Part shown: positions 1 to 15,789 of the stretch, one piece after another | Position numbering within the stretch: the stretch's first letter is position 1 | Layout of the letters: every line of letters starts with the position of its first letter | NCBI GenBank assembly: GCA_963693315.1 | Contig: OY856186.1 | Coordinates: forward strand, 379,105,522 to 379,169,521 | Direction: 5' to 3' | From: Diogma glabrata | Lineage: Eukaryota; Arthropoda; Insecta; Diptera; Cylindrotomidae | Length of the DNA: 64,000 bases | The notes under the pieces: generated by a model | What the model saw: the letters and a program-made list of their open reading frames with translations, nothing else | What the model was told of the DNA's origin: nothing | Database searches by the model: none | Position numbers and translations under genes: made by a program

Positions 1-1956
1 TGCACATTTGAGAAAAATATTTGGAGTCATGAAGGAATAAGAAGCTAATGTTAAACAAGGTTCTAATTATGATCTAATTTTGTAGCATCTGCCACTATCT
101 ACTAAGCTGCACACAATGTGAAGAGTGACGCTGAGCAGAAAAAACTATAAATGTTTAAACAAAACGTTTAAATTGCGCAGTTAAGTTATAAGGGTTGGTC
201 AGAAACGAAAATAGCTTTATCAAAAATTTTATTGTGAGTGATGTAGCTCATTTTCAGTTAAATTTGATAATAAGCAGAACTTTCCCGAGTCGAAATTCAA
301 CTATTCTTTAAAACCTACAGATTCTACTATTTAGAATATTTATTATACACTCATTTTCAATAGAAAAATAACTTCTACATAACACCTCCAAAAGCGAGTT
401 ACCGAAAAAAAATCCTGTTTGAGTTGTTAAATAGGCGTTACAAATTTTAAATAAAACTCCTGTTTTGGTCCTAAATAAACGAAAATAAAAGTGTGCAAAA
501 TTCATTAGGTCCTACTAATTCTACTATACATATTCTATCTATTTTTTAGATAGAATATTTAGGCTCTAATAAGTATTTTGATACTTATTAGTCATAGAAT
601 GTTGTCATATCTGCTCTCAATGATGTCTGATGGCACACTGAAATTATTATATTTTTAATTTTAGCTAAGTACATGATCGAAATCGATCGGAATAGAAATT
701 GATCGTAAATAGTTTTTTAAGATTCAAGTGAGATGTTAATTTTGTAGTTAGACAGAATTGACAGGACTTATCAAGTTTTTAGAATATGATAATTGTGCTT
801 AGTAAGGTGTTGATTTAGGTTTTTATTTAGGTGTAACATGTATTTTTAGAAAAAATAGTCTGAAAATATTTTTTTGAGATTCTAATTAGATGTTAAATAG
901 TATTTGTATACATTTTGTAGCAGTTAATAAGTTTATCGTGAATCAAAAGTTCTTATTTAAATGCAACTAAGGATGAAGAAAACTAAAATAGGTTCATTTC
1001 AGAATATCTACTACTTAAATCGTAGTTAAAGTTCGACTCGGGCTAGCTTCTAAAGATATGAAAATCCAAAAACCAATTAAGAGAAACCAAGAAACCAGAA
1101 CTAGAAACCCAACAACTAATTATAACCTATTAAGTGTCCGGTATAGTGTGGCATTACGTTACATATATCAGAAATACCATCGAATTTTACTTCTTTGATA
1201 ATGAAAGTGCTGCAAATGGATAGCGGTATCGGTATCACCGATAGCGGTATCACCTTATGATAAAATTTTTTTACGTCCTACTCTCGAAAACAGACCAGAG
1301 ATGTGATTTTAACCAGCTGTACCCATTATGGTTTAAACTGTCCAAGGCACAGTATAGCACTTTTATTTATTAGCACTTTTAGAAACATGGCAAATAGTTA
1401 TTTAGCGCGTAGCATGACTGCTATTGATCGTTCGTTGAATTAAGTTAAATGCACTACCAAATAAAAACAATTTGTGTTTTCATAAGTTTTAAATCACAAA
1501 CCAACCAACTAACAGACTGATGACCACACATAATAATAAAATACTGAGGACACAAAAATGCACTCTTTTATTTATAATAAAATGTTGAAAGTAAAAATAT
1601 ATAAAAAGATTTATAAACGAGAAACCATACCGATAAATTTAAAATGTTGTCATTCATAAGCCAAGCAACCAAATGATTCATTGTTGTTTTTTTACTATTG
1701 ATTTTACTGAAGCAGTACAAGATTTTGTTATTAGTTCTTAAATTGAAATATTAAATGAATTTTTGTTTTATAAGCGAGTTACAACGTCAAAGTTACAAAC
1801 GTCTTGTTTACAGAGAATCTAAAAGCAAAGAATCGAAAATTATATAAATCAAAATAGCGGATACAATTTACTGTTAAAACAAGTTTGTTCGCGATTGTAT
1901 ATAGATCTTCGTTGGTAACAGCTTGATACTCCCAAAAAAAAAAAAAAAATATATAA

Positions 1957-1963
<7 letters not shown>
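1..1963. other. AT-rich non-coding stretch
   Basis: I see no convincing gene here. Open frames are short, low-complexity and lack recognisable motifs. Two small hairpins occur near 530-560 and 570-595 (TCTATCTA/TAGATAGA and CTAATAAGTAT/ATACTTATTAG). A short direct repeat of CGGTATCAC-type units lies around 1220-1255. Confidence 0.6.

Positions 1964-2040
<77 letters not shown>
1964..2040. repeat. (TA)n microsatellite, left part
   Basis: An almost pure TA dinucleotide run directly abuts the CAGTGGCGG end of the hAT element. A second TA run starts exactly at the other end of that element (6126). The simplest reading is that one long TA tract was split by the insertion. Confidence 0.95.
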
Positions 2041-2043
<3 letters not shown>

Positions 2044-2187
2044 TGGCGGATTATCATACAAGTTTTTAGGCAGCCGCACCAGGGCTCCGCGATTCAGGGG
2101 CCCCAAGCATAAGTAAAAAAGAAACTAAAACCAGACAAGTTTGAAATATATTTATTTTCAGGCATTAAAATTACATTTTTTCTGTAT

Positions 2188-4230
2188 TTAAGTGTCTATA
2201 ATTTCATCGAACTTAATTTCGTCCAAAATTTCATTTTCAATAGAAAGAATGGATAAATCGTTCAAACGATCATTACTCATAGTATTACGCAAATAACTTT
2301 TGATTAACTTCAGTTTTGAAAATGATCGTTCGCCTATAACATTATCGACAAACATGCATAAAAACATTCGTAATAAAATATCGATATTCGAAAAAGTGGT
2401 GGAAAGATTATTATTGAACATTGTTTTGTACATCGATTCATCATTTAAATTATCAAATGTGAAATAATTTTTGCCAAATTGACATTCGTCAAACAATTGA
2501 TTTGCATTGACGGGTATTTTGCGGTTATTGTTCTGCAAGAATTAGCAATCTCTTCATCACTCATTAAATTTAGATGTATCAAAAACGAGTACTATCTAGA
2601 TCTTCATAATCTTAAGCACGCTCTCTCAGATTGAAAAGAAAAGCCTTTATAATTGGCTTGAACAGCGATTTTTCAAGGTAGTCTTTTTGTTCCTCTGGAT
2701 AAAGTGTTTGTGACGTTGAGCAAGTTTGAATATTAGATGGAACAGAATTTAAAAGCTGACAGGCATCATCAAAAATTTTGTTGTAATCTTTATTTTCCAA
2801 ATCTGTAACTATTGAATCAAACAGTTTTTTGTCACCGAGACAGTTAAATTAGATTTTTGTAATGCTCGATTCACAAAATTAAACTTGGTTAGTACACTTT
2901 TCCAGAGGACAAGCATCAAAATATTTTCGAATTGACATAGTTTTTTTATCAAACCTGTTACCACTGCTTTGTTATCATCACTGAAGGTTTCCTTATGTAG
3001 TAAAGATTTTAAAACAAGCAACACTTTTAAATAACAAGAATGTAAAGCGTGAACTGATTCGTATCTAGCTGACCATCTCGTTCCAGTTGCTCTCTTTAAC
3101 ATGTATTCGCTATTTTCGGTTAATTGTTCTTATAATCGATTCCATCGAAAAGGGGAATATACGAAAAATCCATAAAGTTTTTCAACCATATCAAAAAACT
3201 TAGTTGCAGCAGTATTGCAAGAAACACTATTTTTACCGACTAAATTTAATGAATGCGCAGAGCAAGAGACAAAAATTGCTGTTTAATTTGTTTGACGAAT
3301 CAATCCTTGTAGGCCACCATAAATACCTGCCATATTGTAAGCGTTGTCATATGACTGGCCTCTACAATTATCAATGTTTATTTCGTTTTCAATGTGGAAT
3401 TTCATAATGATGTCAAAAAGATAATTCGATGTATAACCTTCGATTTCAATAAATGAAATAAATCGTTCACAAATGGTATTACTTTAACATATCGAACACA
3501 AAAAGACATCTGGTCTGTATGGCTCACATCCTGAGTGGAATCGACACTAAACAAATAATATCGAGACTCTATAATTTCCGAAACAATGTGATTTTTAACA
3601 TGTTTTGCCATGATAGAGATGAATTCTTCACAAATTGTGATTGAAAAATACGATGCTTTTCCTAAAAATATTGCGAATAATAATAAAAAAAAAATTTGTC
3701 AATGTTACATGAAAAAAGTGTACCTTTTCCTTTATTGCCAAAACGAGAAATATGTTCTTGTAAAAAATGATCAAATTTAGACAATAATTCAAGAGATCCA
3801 AGAAAGTTTCCATTGTGTTTTGATCCCAAAATTTCATCGTGACCACAAAAAGCAAGTCCTCGTGATGCAAGAAATTTCATAACCTCTACAACACGCAGTA
3901 AGATTTTTTTCCAATAGCTCATCATTTCAATTTTAGTTGTATTATTAAAAGATTTCTCGAAGTTCATTTTTGATACGCATTTTATATGTAAAATTATTGG
4001 TCATGTGATACTTAGACTCTTCATGCTTTGAAATGCCTTGTGATGAATTATTCCAATTATTGGCATACAAAACAAAAAACTGCTTCGGCTGACGGTGAAT
4101 AGATTAGCCAATCTCGTTTAATTTTTGTTGCATTTGGGAGTTTTCTATAAAAATGAAACTCAGTGAATTTTCGACCATATTTTCCAGCATTTTTCATTGC
4201 ATCTTTGTTTTGACACGCACAGGCACCTAA
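2188..4230 (-). pseudogene. Decayed hAT transposase (TTF zinc finger, DUF4371, hATC dimerisation region)
   Basis: Fragments lie in N-to-C order on the minus strand in different frames. A TTF-type zinc-finger start lies around 4080-4230 (RDWLIYSPSAEAVFCFVC, with FTEFHFYR upstream). A DUF4371-like region covers 3620-3970 (HDEILGSKHNGNFLGSLELL) and 3402-3611 (YYLFSVDSTQDVSHTDQ). 2809-3102 has GTRWSARYESVHAL, a signature seen in ZMYM1-like hATs. The C-terminal hAT dimerisation block (GERSFSKLKLIKSYLRNTM) ends at 2188. The frames are broken by several shifts and stops, so no intact transposase remains. The family assignment rests on the order of motifs; the number of lesions argues against recent activity. 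Confidence 0.82.
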
Positions 4231-4299
4231 GAAACTAACTGTATAATAGTACTTTATTGTTGAGATGTTTAATGAACTAGTTTATTTTCGATCAAAAGT

Positions 4300-5120
4300 T
4301 TACAATGCGAGCGAGCAATGAGCATTGCAAATTTGTGAGAAAATAAAATTCATTAAACACGAAAGCAATACGACGTTTTACTCTTCCGACAGTGAAGCAT
4401 GTTTTAATTTAAAAATAAAATTCATTGATAAAATAAAGAAAACGAATAAAGAGGACATCTTTATAGTAAATGAGGACGGAGGACCTTCTTGCTCCAAAGG
4501 AGGACAGTCCTACCGAAAAGAGGACACAAAATAATCTATGGACTGATCACTATACAAAACTAATCGATCAAATTAAGCATGAAGTGAAACTCGACCATAA
4601 CATTGAGTTAATTGAGAATACAACAGGTGAAAAACTTGTACTTGTTGACAGCCTATATTATGAAACATATACAGCTAAAAAAAATCATGTAAAACCCCGC
4701 CTTAACTGAAATGCAACTAATCGTCCAAATTTCAAAGGAATCGATTCAGTACTTAAGGAGATTACCTATTTTGAACAAACGAACATTTAAATTTCTATTT
4801 ATATAGAAGAAGATAGAAGATAGAAGAATATTTATTGAAATTCTACTAAAAGTTTATTGCAACACTAATCTTTATAAAATTGTTTGTGTATTTTTTTACT
4901 GTAAATAATAATTAAAAGTATTCTTTTTACTAATTGAAATAAAATAAATCTGACTAAAGTCTAATTTAAATATTTTGTTTATATTTATTTCAATAACTTT
5001 TCTAAAAAAAAGTGTTAGTTATTCTATTTTCTAGAGTATCGGTATTACACCGGTAACGTGAGAAACTTTTCCAGTATTGGCAAAACGGAAATTTTGGAAG
5101 CGCTACTCTCGATGTAAATA
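4300..5120 (+). other. Unassigned stretch inside the hAT element
   Basis: Between the N-terminal end of the first transposase copy and the second partial copy lie two overlapping short plus-strand frames (4325-4534 and 4470-4709, about 70-80 codons). They are hydrophilic and Lys/Glu-rich, with no motif I recognise. They could be chance frames or a trace of captured sequence. The rest is AT-rich and non-coding. Confidence 0.35.
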
Positions 5121-5269
5121 TGTTATTGATTACTTTCATTTTGAAAAGTTATCGTTCAGCTGGGAACGGTAACGGTAACAGTATTGACATCGAGCCTAAT
5201 TTCATAGAAATAAAAAAAATAATCAACAATCTTTACAAACAATCTTTACAACAATCCTTACAACAATCG

Positions 5270-5810
5270 AATCAACGCTTGAAAACCGCCACTAATTCCG
5301 GCCATATTGTTTGCGTTGTCATATGACAGTCTCTGCAATTTTGTAAGTCAATTTTGTTTTCTTCGAGGAATTTTGAAACGATTCCAAAAAGATACTCTTA
5401 TGTTTGACCCTCAATTGGAATAAAAGCAACTAATCGTTTATTGATTTTACCATCTTTTACATATCGAATGCAAAAAGCCGATTAATCCGAATGACTTACA
5501 TCCAGAGTGGAGTCAACACTAATCGAATAATAAACTGCGTCAATGACGTCGGCTGCAATACGATTTTTGATTTTTTGCCCCATGATGGTAATAAATTCGT
5601 CACATATTGTGGTACGACGTTCTTCATAAAAATATCCCAATAACAATCACTTTTATCATTTCATTAAGTTTGCTTCAGATGTCGCATACCTTCTCCTTTG
5701 TTGCCAAGTTTATCACTATGCTCTTTTAAGAAAGGATCAAATTGAGCCAAAAGTTCAAGAGCTCCAAGAAAGTTGCCATTGTGATTCGAGCCCAGAGTTT
5801 CATCACTCTC
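5270..5810 (-). pseudogene. Second, partial hAT transposase copy (DUF4371 region)
   Basis: On the minus strand this stretch repeats the same order as 3310-3845: the HNGNFLG-type block near 5770-5810, the LGNKGEG block near 5700, then the SVDSTLDVSHSD-like block near 5500 and a block near 5300 matching 3330-3360. It is clearly diverged from the first copy and broken by stops, so it is an old duplicate or the remainder of a second hAT copy rather than a recent tandem duplication. The zinc-finger part and the C-terminus are missing. Confidence 0.75.
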
Positions 5811-6122
5811 GGAAGTTCGGAATTAAAACTTTTGTTTTTTATTTATTTTCTTTATAAATTATATATCTTTATTTAAAATATTCGAATAGATTATTGCTTT
5901 CAGATTGCAAAATGGAGAAATCGAAAATTTTATTTGGAATTATTTATTTGAGAATCTGAGAAAACAATGGAACCCATAGTTAAAAACTGCTGCAAGAGTA
6001 TCGTTACTAGGGTTTTTTTCGAAGCTGAGGACCGTTTTATTTAATAATCAATTTTGGAAAATGAGGATAAAGGGCCCCCAAAAATTTACCCGCCCAGGGC
6101 CCCCTGAACTCTTAATCCGCCA

Positions 6123-9352
<3,230 letters not shown>

Positions 9353-9552
9353 NNNNNNNNNNNNNNNNNNNNNNNNNNNNNNNNNNNNNNNNNNNNNNNN
9401 NNNNNNNNNNNNNNNNNNNNNNNNNNNNNNNNNNNNNNNNNNNNNNNNNNNNNNNNNNNNNNNNNNNNNNNNNNNNNNNNNNNNNNNNNNNNNNNNNNNN
9501 NNNNNNNNNNNNNNNNNNNNNNNNNNNNNNNNNNNNNNNNNNNNNNNNNNNN
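9353..9552. other. Assembly gap (200 N)
   Basis: Exactly 200 undetermined bases, the conventional placeholder for a gap of unknown size. A tandemly duplicated repeat begins about 160 bases to the right, which may be why assembly failed here. Confidence 1.
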
Positions 9553-9714
9553 ATCTGCTCGACGATACAAAAACTTTACTCGGAGGCCGCGGGATCGTAA
9601 TGCTCCGATAAACATTAGCCTGAAGGGCTAATACTCACTCCTGCGGTATGCAATAAAATAAAACCAAAAGAAGAATTCACAAAAAATAACTTTAAAAAAA
9701 TATAATCAAGAATA

Positions 9715-10093
9715 GTAGTTCGAATCCTAACACGAAACACAACAAAATTTTTTGTAAAGGAATTTTAGAGAAAATGAAAAGTTATTTCGAATTGCTCAAA
9801 ATTCAAGTGATTTCCAATATGTACTTAAGCTCAATTGTTCACAAAAACCAATCCGAAATTAAAAATTCCCCTAATGTTGTCTATATTTTCCTAACCAAAA
9901 ATATAACAACATATTGACTTTACGTCAGATATTAAGTTTCGCATTGATTGGCAACAATCAATAATGACTTTACACTCGTGACTTAGGATGTTGATTAGAA
10001 TGTTGACTTAGATGTTGACGAAATATTCTCTCATCCTATGAATTCACACATCGTAATATCTAGAAATTTAATACAAAAAATATCAAAGAAATA
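9715..10093 (+). repeat. First copy of a tandemly duplicated SINE-like body
   Basis: This stretch repeats nearly word for word at 10267-10644 (offset 552 bases). It begins at the tRNA-like B box (GTTCGAATCC). It continues through TACGTCAGATATTAAG and a tail CATCGTAATATCTAGAAATT. The head with the A box is missing, so the copy is truncated at its B box. The 552-base offset includes one full leader and head, as expected if a complete element follows a headless one. Confidence 0.85.
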
Positions 10094-10204
10094 CAATTTT
10101 CAATATGTAATCATAGATGAAAAATTCAACTTAAGTAAATACGAAAAATGATGAAGTTTCAATTTAGAAATTATCTGAACATCAAAATTAAAATATGTTT
10201 CGTC

Positions 10205-10644
10205 ATCGCCGCTTTGGCTAAGTTGTGTAAGACACATGGGATTTGAACAATGTGTCTCTGATGAATGTAGTTCGAATCCTAACACGAAACACAACAAAAT
10301 TTTTTCTAAAGGAATTTTAGAGAAAAATGAAACGTTATTTCGAAATTGCAAAATTCAAGTGATTTCAAATATGTACTTAAGCTCAATTGTTCACAAAAAC
10401 CAATCCGAAATTAAAAATTCCCCTAATGTTGTCTATATTTCCTAACCAAAAATATAACAACATATTGACTTTACGTCAGATATTAAGTTTCGCATTGATT
10501 GGCAACAATCAATAATGACTTTACACTCGTGACTTAGGATGTTGATTAGAATGTTGACTTAGATGTTGACGAAATATTCTCTCATCCTATGAATTCACAC
10601 ATCGTAATATCTAGAAATTTAATACAAAAAATATCAAAGAAATA
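10205..10644 (+). mobile_element. tRNA-derived SINE-like element, plus strand
   Basis: An A-box-like CTTTGGCTAAGTTG lies at 10211-10224 and a B box GTTCGAATCC at 10270-10279, spaced as in RNA polymerase III type 2 promoters. They are followed by a body of about 360 bases and a tail that also ends the copies near 14.75 and 15.27 kb. A leader of about 90 bases upstream of the head is conserved with the copies at 15.3 and 37.7 kb, which is odd for a simple SINE and suggests a composite element. It is not a functional tRNA gene: acceptor and anticodon arms do not pair. Confidence 0.65.
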
Positions 10645-13480
10645 ATCAAGAATATTTTAGTCTTCAGATCAATTGCGTTTGGATCCAAAGACCCAAACAT
10701 TGTTGCTCCGGAATCTCCGTTGGACGCCTTCTTGTGAAGGTGCAGCATCGTTAAAGCTCTCCATTTCTCAAAACTATAGGAAACTGCACCAAAAAGGTGT
10801 ACCAGATTTGTTCAAAATAAGAAATTACAGGACTCAAAGTTATTGATGTTTTTTATAAACAAATACATGGTACTTCCTCCTTTCTCCATTTCAGTTTGAC
10901 GTGAAGCCGGTTTGTATGCCAATATTTTATTATGATCTCTGGGTTTCATATTTTTTGGTGTTAGTATTTAAAATAATAAAAATAACAATAGCTCAACAAG
11001 TCAACAAGTGAAAGGTAATTAGTAATGAGAATGTTAAAAATCTAGCCAATTTTAAAGCAAACCGTCCAAGACTTAACAAATTGTTTTAGCCACAAAGTCG
11101 ATAATAATTACACCAACAATTTAACCTCAACAATTTTAACACTAAAACACAAAATAAGAACAAAGGAAAAAAGCTGTATTTCATTAAAAATTTTCTCAGC
11201 CGCTTTTCACTTTTCATATGGCTTTTCACTCTTAATTTTCAAAACAAAAAACATACACAAACAAATACTTGTGTACGTATGTCGAACAATTTTGGACATA
11301 CTCAATACCGTTGATTTCACAGGACAACAACGAAAACTAGGAAATATAGTATTAGGTTTATTAATGAGAGTGAATTATGTTCTACAATACAGGAGTCGTC
11401 ACACTAACCATCAACAATGAAAGTTACAGGCTATTATGGTTAAAAGATTTATTGTTTAAAATTTGTTAGATCATGAATTGATGAAATGTCTATGGAACGG
11501 AATTAATAATATATATTTATTGTTGTATTTATTATTTCAGGGTTTATTATTAGGAGGAGTATTGGTTTATTAGGTAACGGATTGGGTTGTTCTTGCTCAA
11601 TACTGAAAATCTGTATTACTGTAAATGCTTACTAGCTAATACCGGACCCATTTCGAGATAAATTATTATTTTTGAAGCGAAACGTAGTTCAAACAAAAAA
11701 TATTTTGGTAAAGACACTCGACCTTATATTTTATTAGAAGATTTTGAACGCCTAGGCAGAAGTGGAGAAATTAGAACTACTTTAACTAAACTTGTGTTAA
11801 GATATCTAATATCTTAGATACAAGATCAAAATATCTGAAAACGTCGAAACACAAAACAAAGTCCGTTTTTATGAAGAAGTACGATAGTGTAGAGTGAATT
11901 GCTGTACCAAACATTTGATGACCACATCATATTTGGGAAGCGTTCAATCTTAATTCGGTGAAATCGTTTATAGTTTTAAATTTATATGTTTTTCTGTAAC
12001 CTGAATGCTGAATGCTAAATGAAATTTACCTGCCGCTTCCTTTATGTTATCAATTACTGTAATCTAAACTTCAAAATATTGTAATTTAATATATAGACAA
12101 AAAATGAAATTTAGATAAACCGTTTTTAATCTTCTTTTCCCTATTATTTAACCACTCAGAATAATCCTTTCCTTTTCAATCAATTTAGTTGTTTGTGATT
12201 ATGAAAATAGCTCAATTTTCTTGTTTGTTTTTCTTTAATCTGCTTTCAAAACCATTCAAAGTGGTTATTATGACAACATATGACAACAAAATTAAAATAT
12301 AATAATTCTTTGTTGTGGAGTTTGGGAAGATTTTATGAATTTCTTAAATATGTACCTCCCAAAGGCTTATTCCAAATCAACTATACGTGGTGGAATATTT
12401 ATGATGAGGTGGGAATTATACATCAAGACTGCAGAAACCCTCAGTGTTTATAAGAAATCCAGAAATACTTATAAGTACCAAAAAGATAAGGAGTAAAAAG
12501 CGTTTATTCAAAACAAAGCAACAAAGGTCTCCAAACACCCATCCTAATAATTTCGTCTAGGCAGTCAAACCAGTCCAGAGCAATTAAACTTCATTGAACT
12601 GCATTCCCTTGATAGCATCCTACGCGATTTTCTTCGAAGAGAACTCAAACGTAGCTAGCATATCATTCGGTAAACTAGCTAAATAATATTTTGTCGTGGC
12701 GTCGGCAAACGTTCGGGGCGTTTGAAACAGACGCACCTTAAGCTTTGGTATAAGTTTCGATAACTTTCTGCACCTACACAGCAATCGTGGATAGTTCTAG
12801 AATTAAATAGTCATGTGTAAGATTTGATACAATTCATTGGATGTGGAAATAAATTGAATTGGCTGGAGCGCTCTGAAGACGAATTATTAGATTTATTTTG
12901 GTTTTGGCTATTTTAATTGGAGTTGTTCAATTTTGTAATCCATATTTACCCAGCTTATACCAAGGTTTAATTTCTTACCACGCATGATGCAAATTTGTTT
13001 GGCAAGTTGGTTTAAAAGAAACAAACTAAAGTAAAATATAAAATTAAAATAATTATAAATAATTAATAAAAAGAACATTTTGCTACAAGAGATTAAAATA
13101 TCGTTTTTTCGTGGGAGCATTTGTTCACAAAACTGGTAAATATAAACGATATTTGTTATAAGTTTATAAATTAGAAAACGAAAACATATTGCTACGATTA
13201 TTACAAAATCATAACGAAATATAACACAAAATTCTATTCAATTCAACATAAGTGAAGGCAACCTTTACAAAATAACGATGCAAATCCATAATCAACAATC
13301 ATCAACAGAATAATTATAAAAAACAATAATGATTATAAAACACTGTTGCGCGCGTCACAGGCTTCTCACACCTGGCTATCACGGGATAGCTTCAGTATTC
13401 CAAGGTTTTATATATGCCGGTGGCAACAAAGAAATTGTGTGAGATAAAAAATTTTTATTTTGTAAGACATTTTAAAAAAA
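10645..13480. other. Non-coding AT-rich stretch
   Basis: I see no gene, terminal repeat pair or tandem array that I can support. Open frames are short (at most about 70 codons) and low-complexity. A slightly GC-richer patch at 13345-13430 (GCGCGCGTCACAGGC and following) resembles nothing I recognise. Confidence 0.45.
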
Positions 13481-13579
13481 TTCATAGGAACTGCCACGCG
13501 GGGAGTGAACGAGCTCACTCTCACGTCTCGATCACTAATTATTCATTTACTCAAGTTCCAGCATAAATACCTTCAAGTA

Positions 13580-13745
13580 CCAGCATAAATAAAAATAGCA
13601 ATGATGAATTTTAGTGATGATTATCAATAAATTTCTCCACAGCAGCAAATATAAATTTATGCTGACTCAATTAATTCCTCTCACATACCAGCATTAATAA
13701 AGAAAGCAATGATAAATAACAGTAAAATGTAAATTTATGTTGAGG
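13580..13745 (+). repeat. Two-copy tandem repeat, about 115-bp unit
   Basis: The sequence TACCAGCATAAATAAA, then AGCAATGAT, then TATAAATTTATGCTGA recurs in the same order with substitutions (TACCAGCATTAATAAA, AGCAATGAT, TAAATTTATGTTGA). This is a short diverged direct duplication without coding potential. Confidence 0.6.
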
Positions 13746-14429
13746 AAAATAATTTTAGGTTATTTATCTTCACTCGCAACGGTAATCACAGTAACGATCT
13801 TCAAACAAAAAACCTCCGCAATAGTTGCAGTACAAAAACTTATGTGGAATTGATTAGATTGTTCTTTATAACATTAATTTCCCTGTAACAATTTTTTGGT
13901 TATGCTTTGCATGTAACTTTTGTTGGCGGCTGTACAATCAATTATGTTATCTCTATTACAAAAATGGATTTCATTTTCAGTACCGGATAATAATAACACT
14001 CAATTACTTCGGTCTGAAAGACCTAAGTATTACATTCATGAGCTCAAAGTGAAATTCTTACCCCCACTTTTTTGACATTTCTCGACGTTTTAGGACCTAC
14101 TGATTCTAAAAAAGCAAAAAAAAATGTATGTCTGAATGTAGGCCGGCCAGCCGGCCGGTCGTCATTACCTACGCTGCAGAGAAAACCGCTGGAGGGATTT
14201 CAAAAAAATTTTTTTTCTAAACATAGGTATACTCCGAAAGGACTCTGTGTTCGATAACTGTACCGGAAGTGTGTCAAAAAAATCATTATGTGTGTCAAAA
14301 ATAGCAAATTTTCATATTTTTGGCTTAAAAAACGTTCATTTTAAGTGATTACGAGTAGGAACATTAAATTTGGAGAAATCTTGATAGTAGGGATTGGTAT
14401 GTGAGACCAAAAACTAGCTTATTCCATTA

Positions 14430-14740
14430 TAATTTTGTCAAAAAAATGTTGTCAAAAGAAAGATTTTTATTTATTTTTTTACCTAATTTTTTGGAAAAAA
14501 ATAAAATTGTTTGTTTGAAATGAAATTTTATTATTATTATTGAGAATTATGGTTTGTCAAAAAATGTTGCCAAGTGTGTCAAAAGAAAGATTTTTATTTA
14601 TTTTTTTACCCAATTTTTTGGAAAAAAATAAAATTGTTTGTTTGAAATAAAATTTTATTATTATTATTAAGAATTATGGCATTATAAGTTTGTCAAAAAA
14701 ATGTTGTCAAGTGTGTCATAAGAAAGGTTTTTATTTCTTA
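14430..14740 (+). repeat. Tandem repeat, about 125-bp unit, split by SINE-like insertions
   Basis: Units contain TTTGTCAAAAAAATGTTGTC, then AGAAAGATTTTTATTTATTT, then GAAAAAAATAAAATTG and a TTATTATTATT stretch. Copies start near 14437, 14555 and 14690. A further unit resumes at about 15575-15745, after the palindromic SINE-like block. The array was therefore present before that block inserted. Confidence 0.75.
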
Positions 14741-14743
14741 AAT

Positions 14744-15165
14744 GGGATTTTTTGCATTAAATTTCTAGACAATACTATGTGTGAGTTCATAGAATGGGGA
14801 ACATTTCTATTCTAATTAACATCCTAAGTCACGATTGTATAGTCATTATATATTGTTTCCAATCAATGTGAAATCAATGGCTGACACTTGGTCAATTTGT
14901 AGTCCTAATATGTATTAATATTAAACTACATTAAGGAAATTTAAATTAATTTTGGATTTTTGAGATCAATTAAACTCAAGTAAGTAAAGAAGTAATTGGA
15001 ATTTTTTCAATTCAAAGGTATGGTTTGAAGTTTCTCAGAAAAAAACTCCAATTCACATTTTTCGTGTTTCGGATGGGATTCGAACCTACCCTCGTCAGTG
15101 CCCGGCTCGAATCCTTGGGCAGACACGCTATAGATTACAGCCAGTGATGTGTCAGCCATTGATTT
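14744..15165 (-). mobile_element. tRNA-derived SINE-like element, minus strand
   Basis: On the minus strand the head has GCGTGTCTGCCCAAGGATTC and a consensus B box GGTTCGAATCC (plus positions 15076-15086). The body includes a stretch rich in TTCAATTGAAAA-type sequence. The tail ends CTAGAAATTTAATGCAAAAA near 14744. It is inverted relative to the partial plus-strand copies at 15150-15268 (tail) and 15365-15572 (head), giving a large imperfect palindrome. Confidence 0.65.
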
Positions 15166-15572
15166 CACATTGATTGGAGACAATCAATAATGACTATACA
15201 AATGTTCCCCATTCTATGAATTCACACATAGTATTGTCTAGAAATTTAATGCAAAAAATCCCATATAATGTAAAAACATTTCCATAATATGGAGTCTAAT
15301 GACAGTGGAAAAATTCAACTTAAGTAAAAATAAATAAGTGATGAAGAAGTTTCAACTTTGAAATTGTCATCGCCTCAACGGCGTAATCGATAGCGTGTCT
15401 GCCCAAGGATTCGAGCCGCGCACTGACGAGGGTAGGTTCGAAACCCATCCGAAACACGAAAAATGTGAAGTGGAGTTTTTTTCTGAGAAACTTCAAACCA
15501 TACCTTTGAATTGAAAAAATTCCAATTACTTCTTTACTTACTTGAGTTTAATTGATCTCAAAAATCCAAAAT
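15150..15572 (+). mobile_element. Partial SINE-like copies, plus strand (tail, then head)
   Basis: 15150-15268 is a plus-strand tail matching the minus-strand copy's tail (CACATAGTATTGTCTAGAAA, then AATGCAAAAAATCCC). 15311-15370 carries the leader seen at 10117-10207. 15365-15572 is a plus-strand head with tRNA-like ACGGCGTAATCGATAGCG and B box GGTTCGAAACC (15435-15445). The order tail-leader-head shows at least two insertion or recombination events. Confidence 0.6.
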
Positions 15573-15789
15573 GTTTTTATTACTTTTTTACCCAATCTTT
15601 TGGAAATAAATAAAATTAATAGCTTGTATGACATGAAATTTTATTATTATTATAGAGAATTATGGCATCATAAGTTTGTCAAAAAAATAATGTAAAGTGT
15701 GTCAAAAAATGATTTCATTTATTTTTTTAGCCAATTTTTGGGAAAAAAATTTAGCTGTTTTTATGACGTAAATGTAATTGAAAATGAAA

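Noticed and set aside
3204..3407. A 67-codon plus-strand frame
   Set aside because: Antisense to the hAT transposase relic, which explains its composition.
15076..15445. tRNA genes suggested by GGTTCGAATCC and GGTTCGAAACC B boxes
   Set aside because: No cloverleaf can be drawn with a paired acceptor stem and anticodon arm. The heads recur with a common body and tail, so they are SINE-like.
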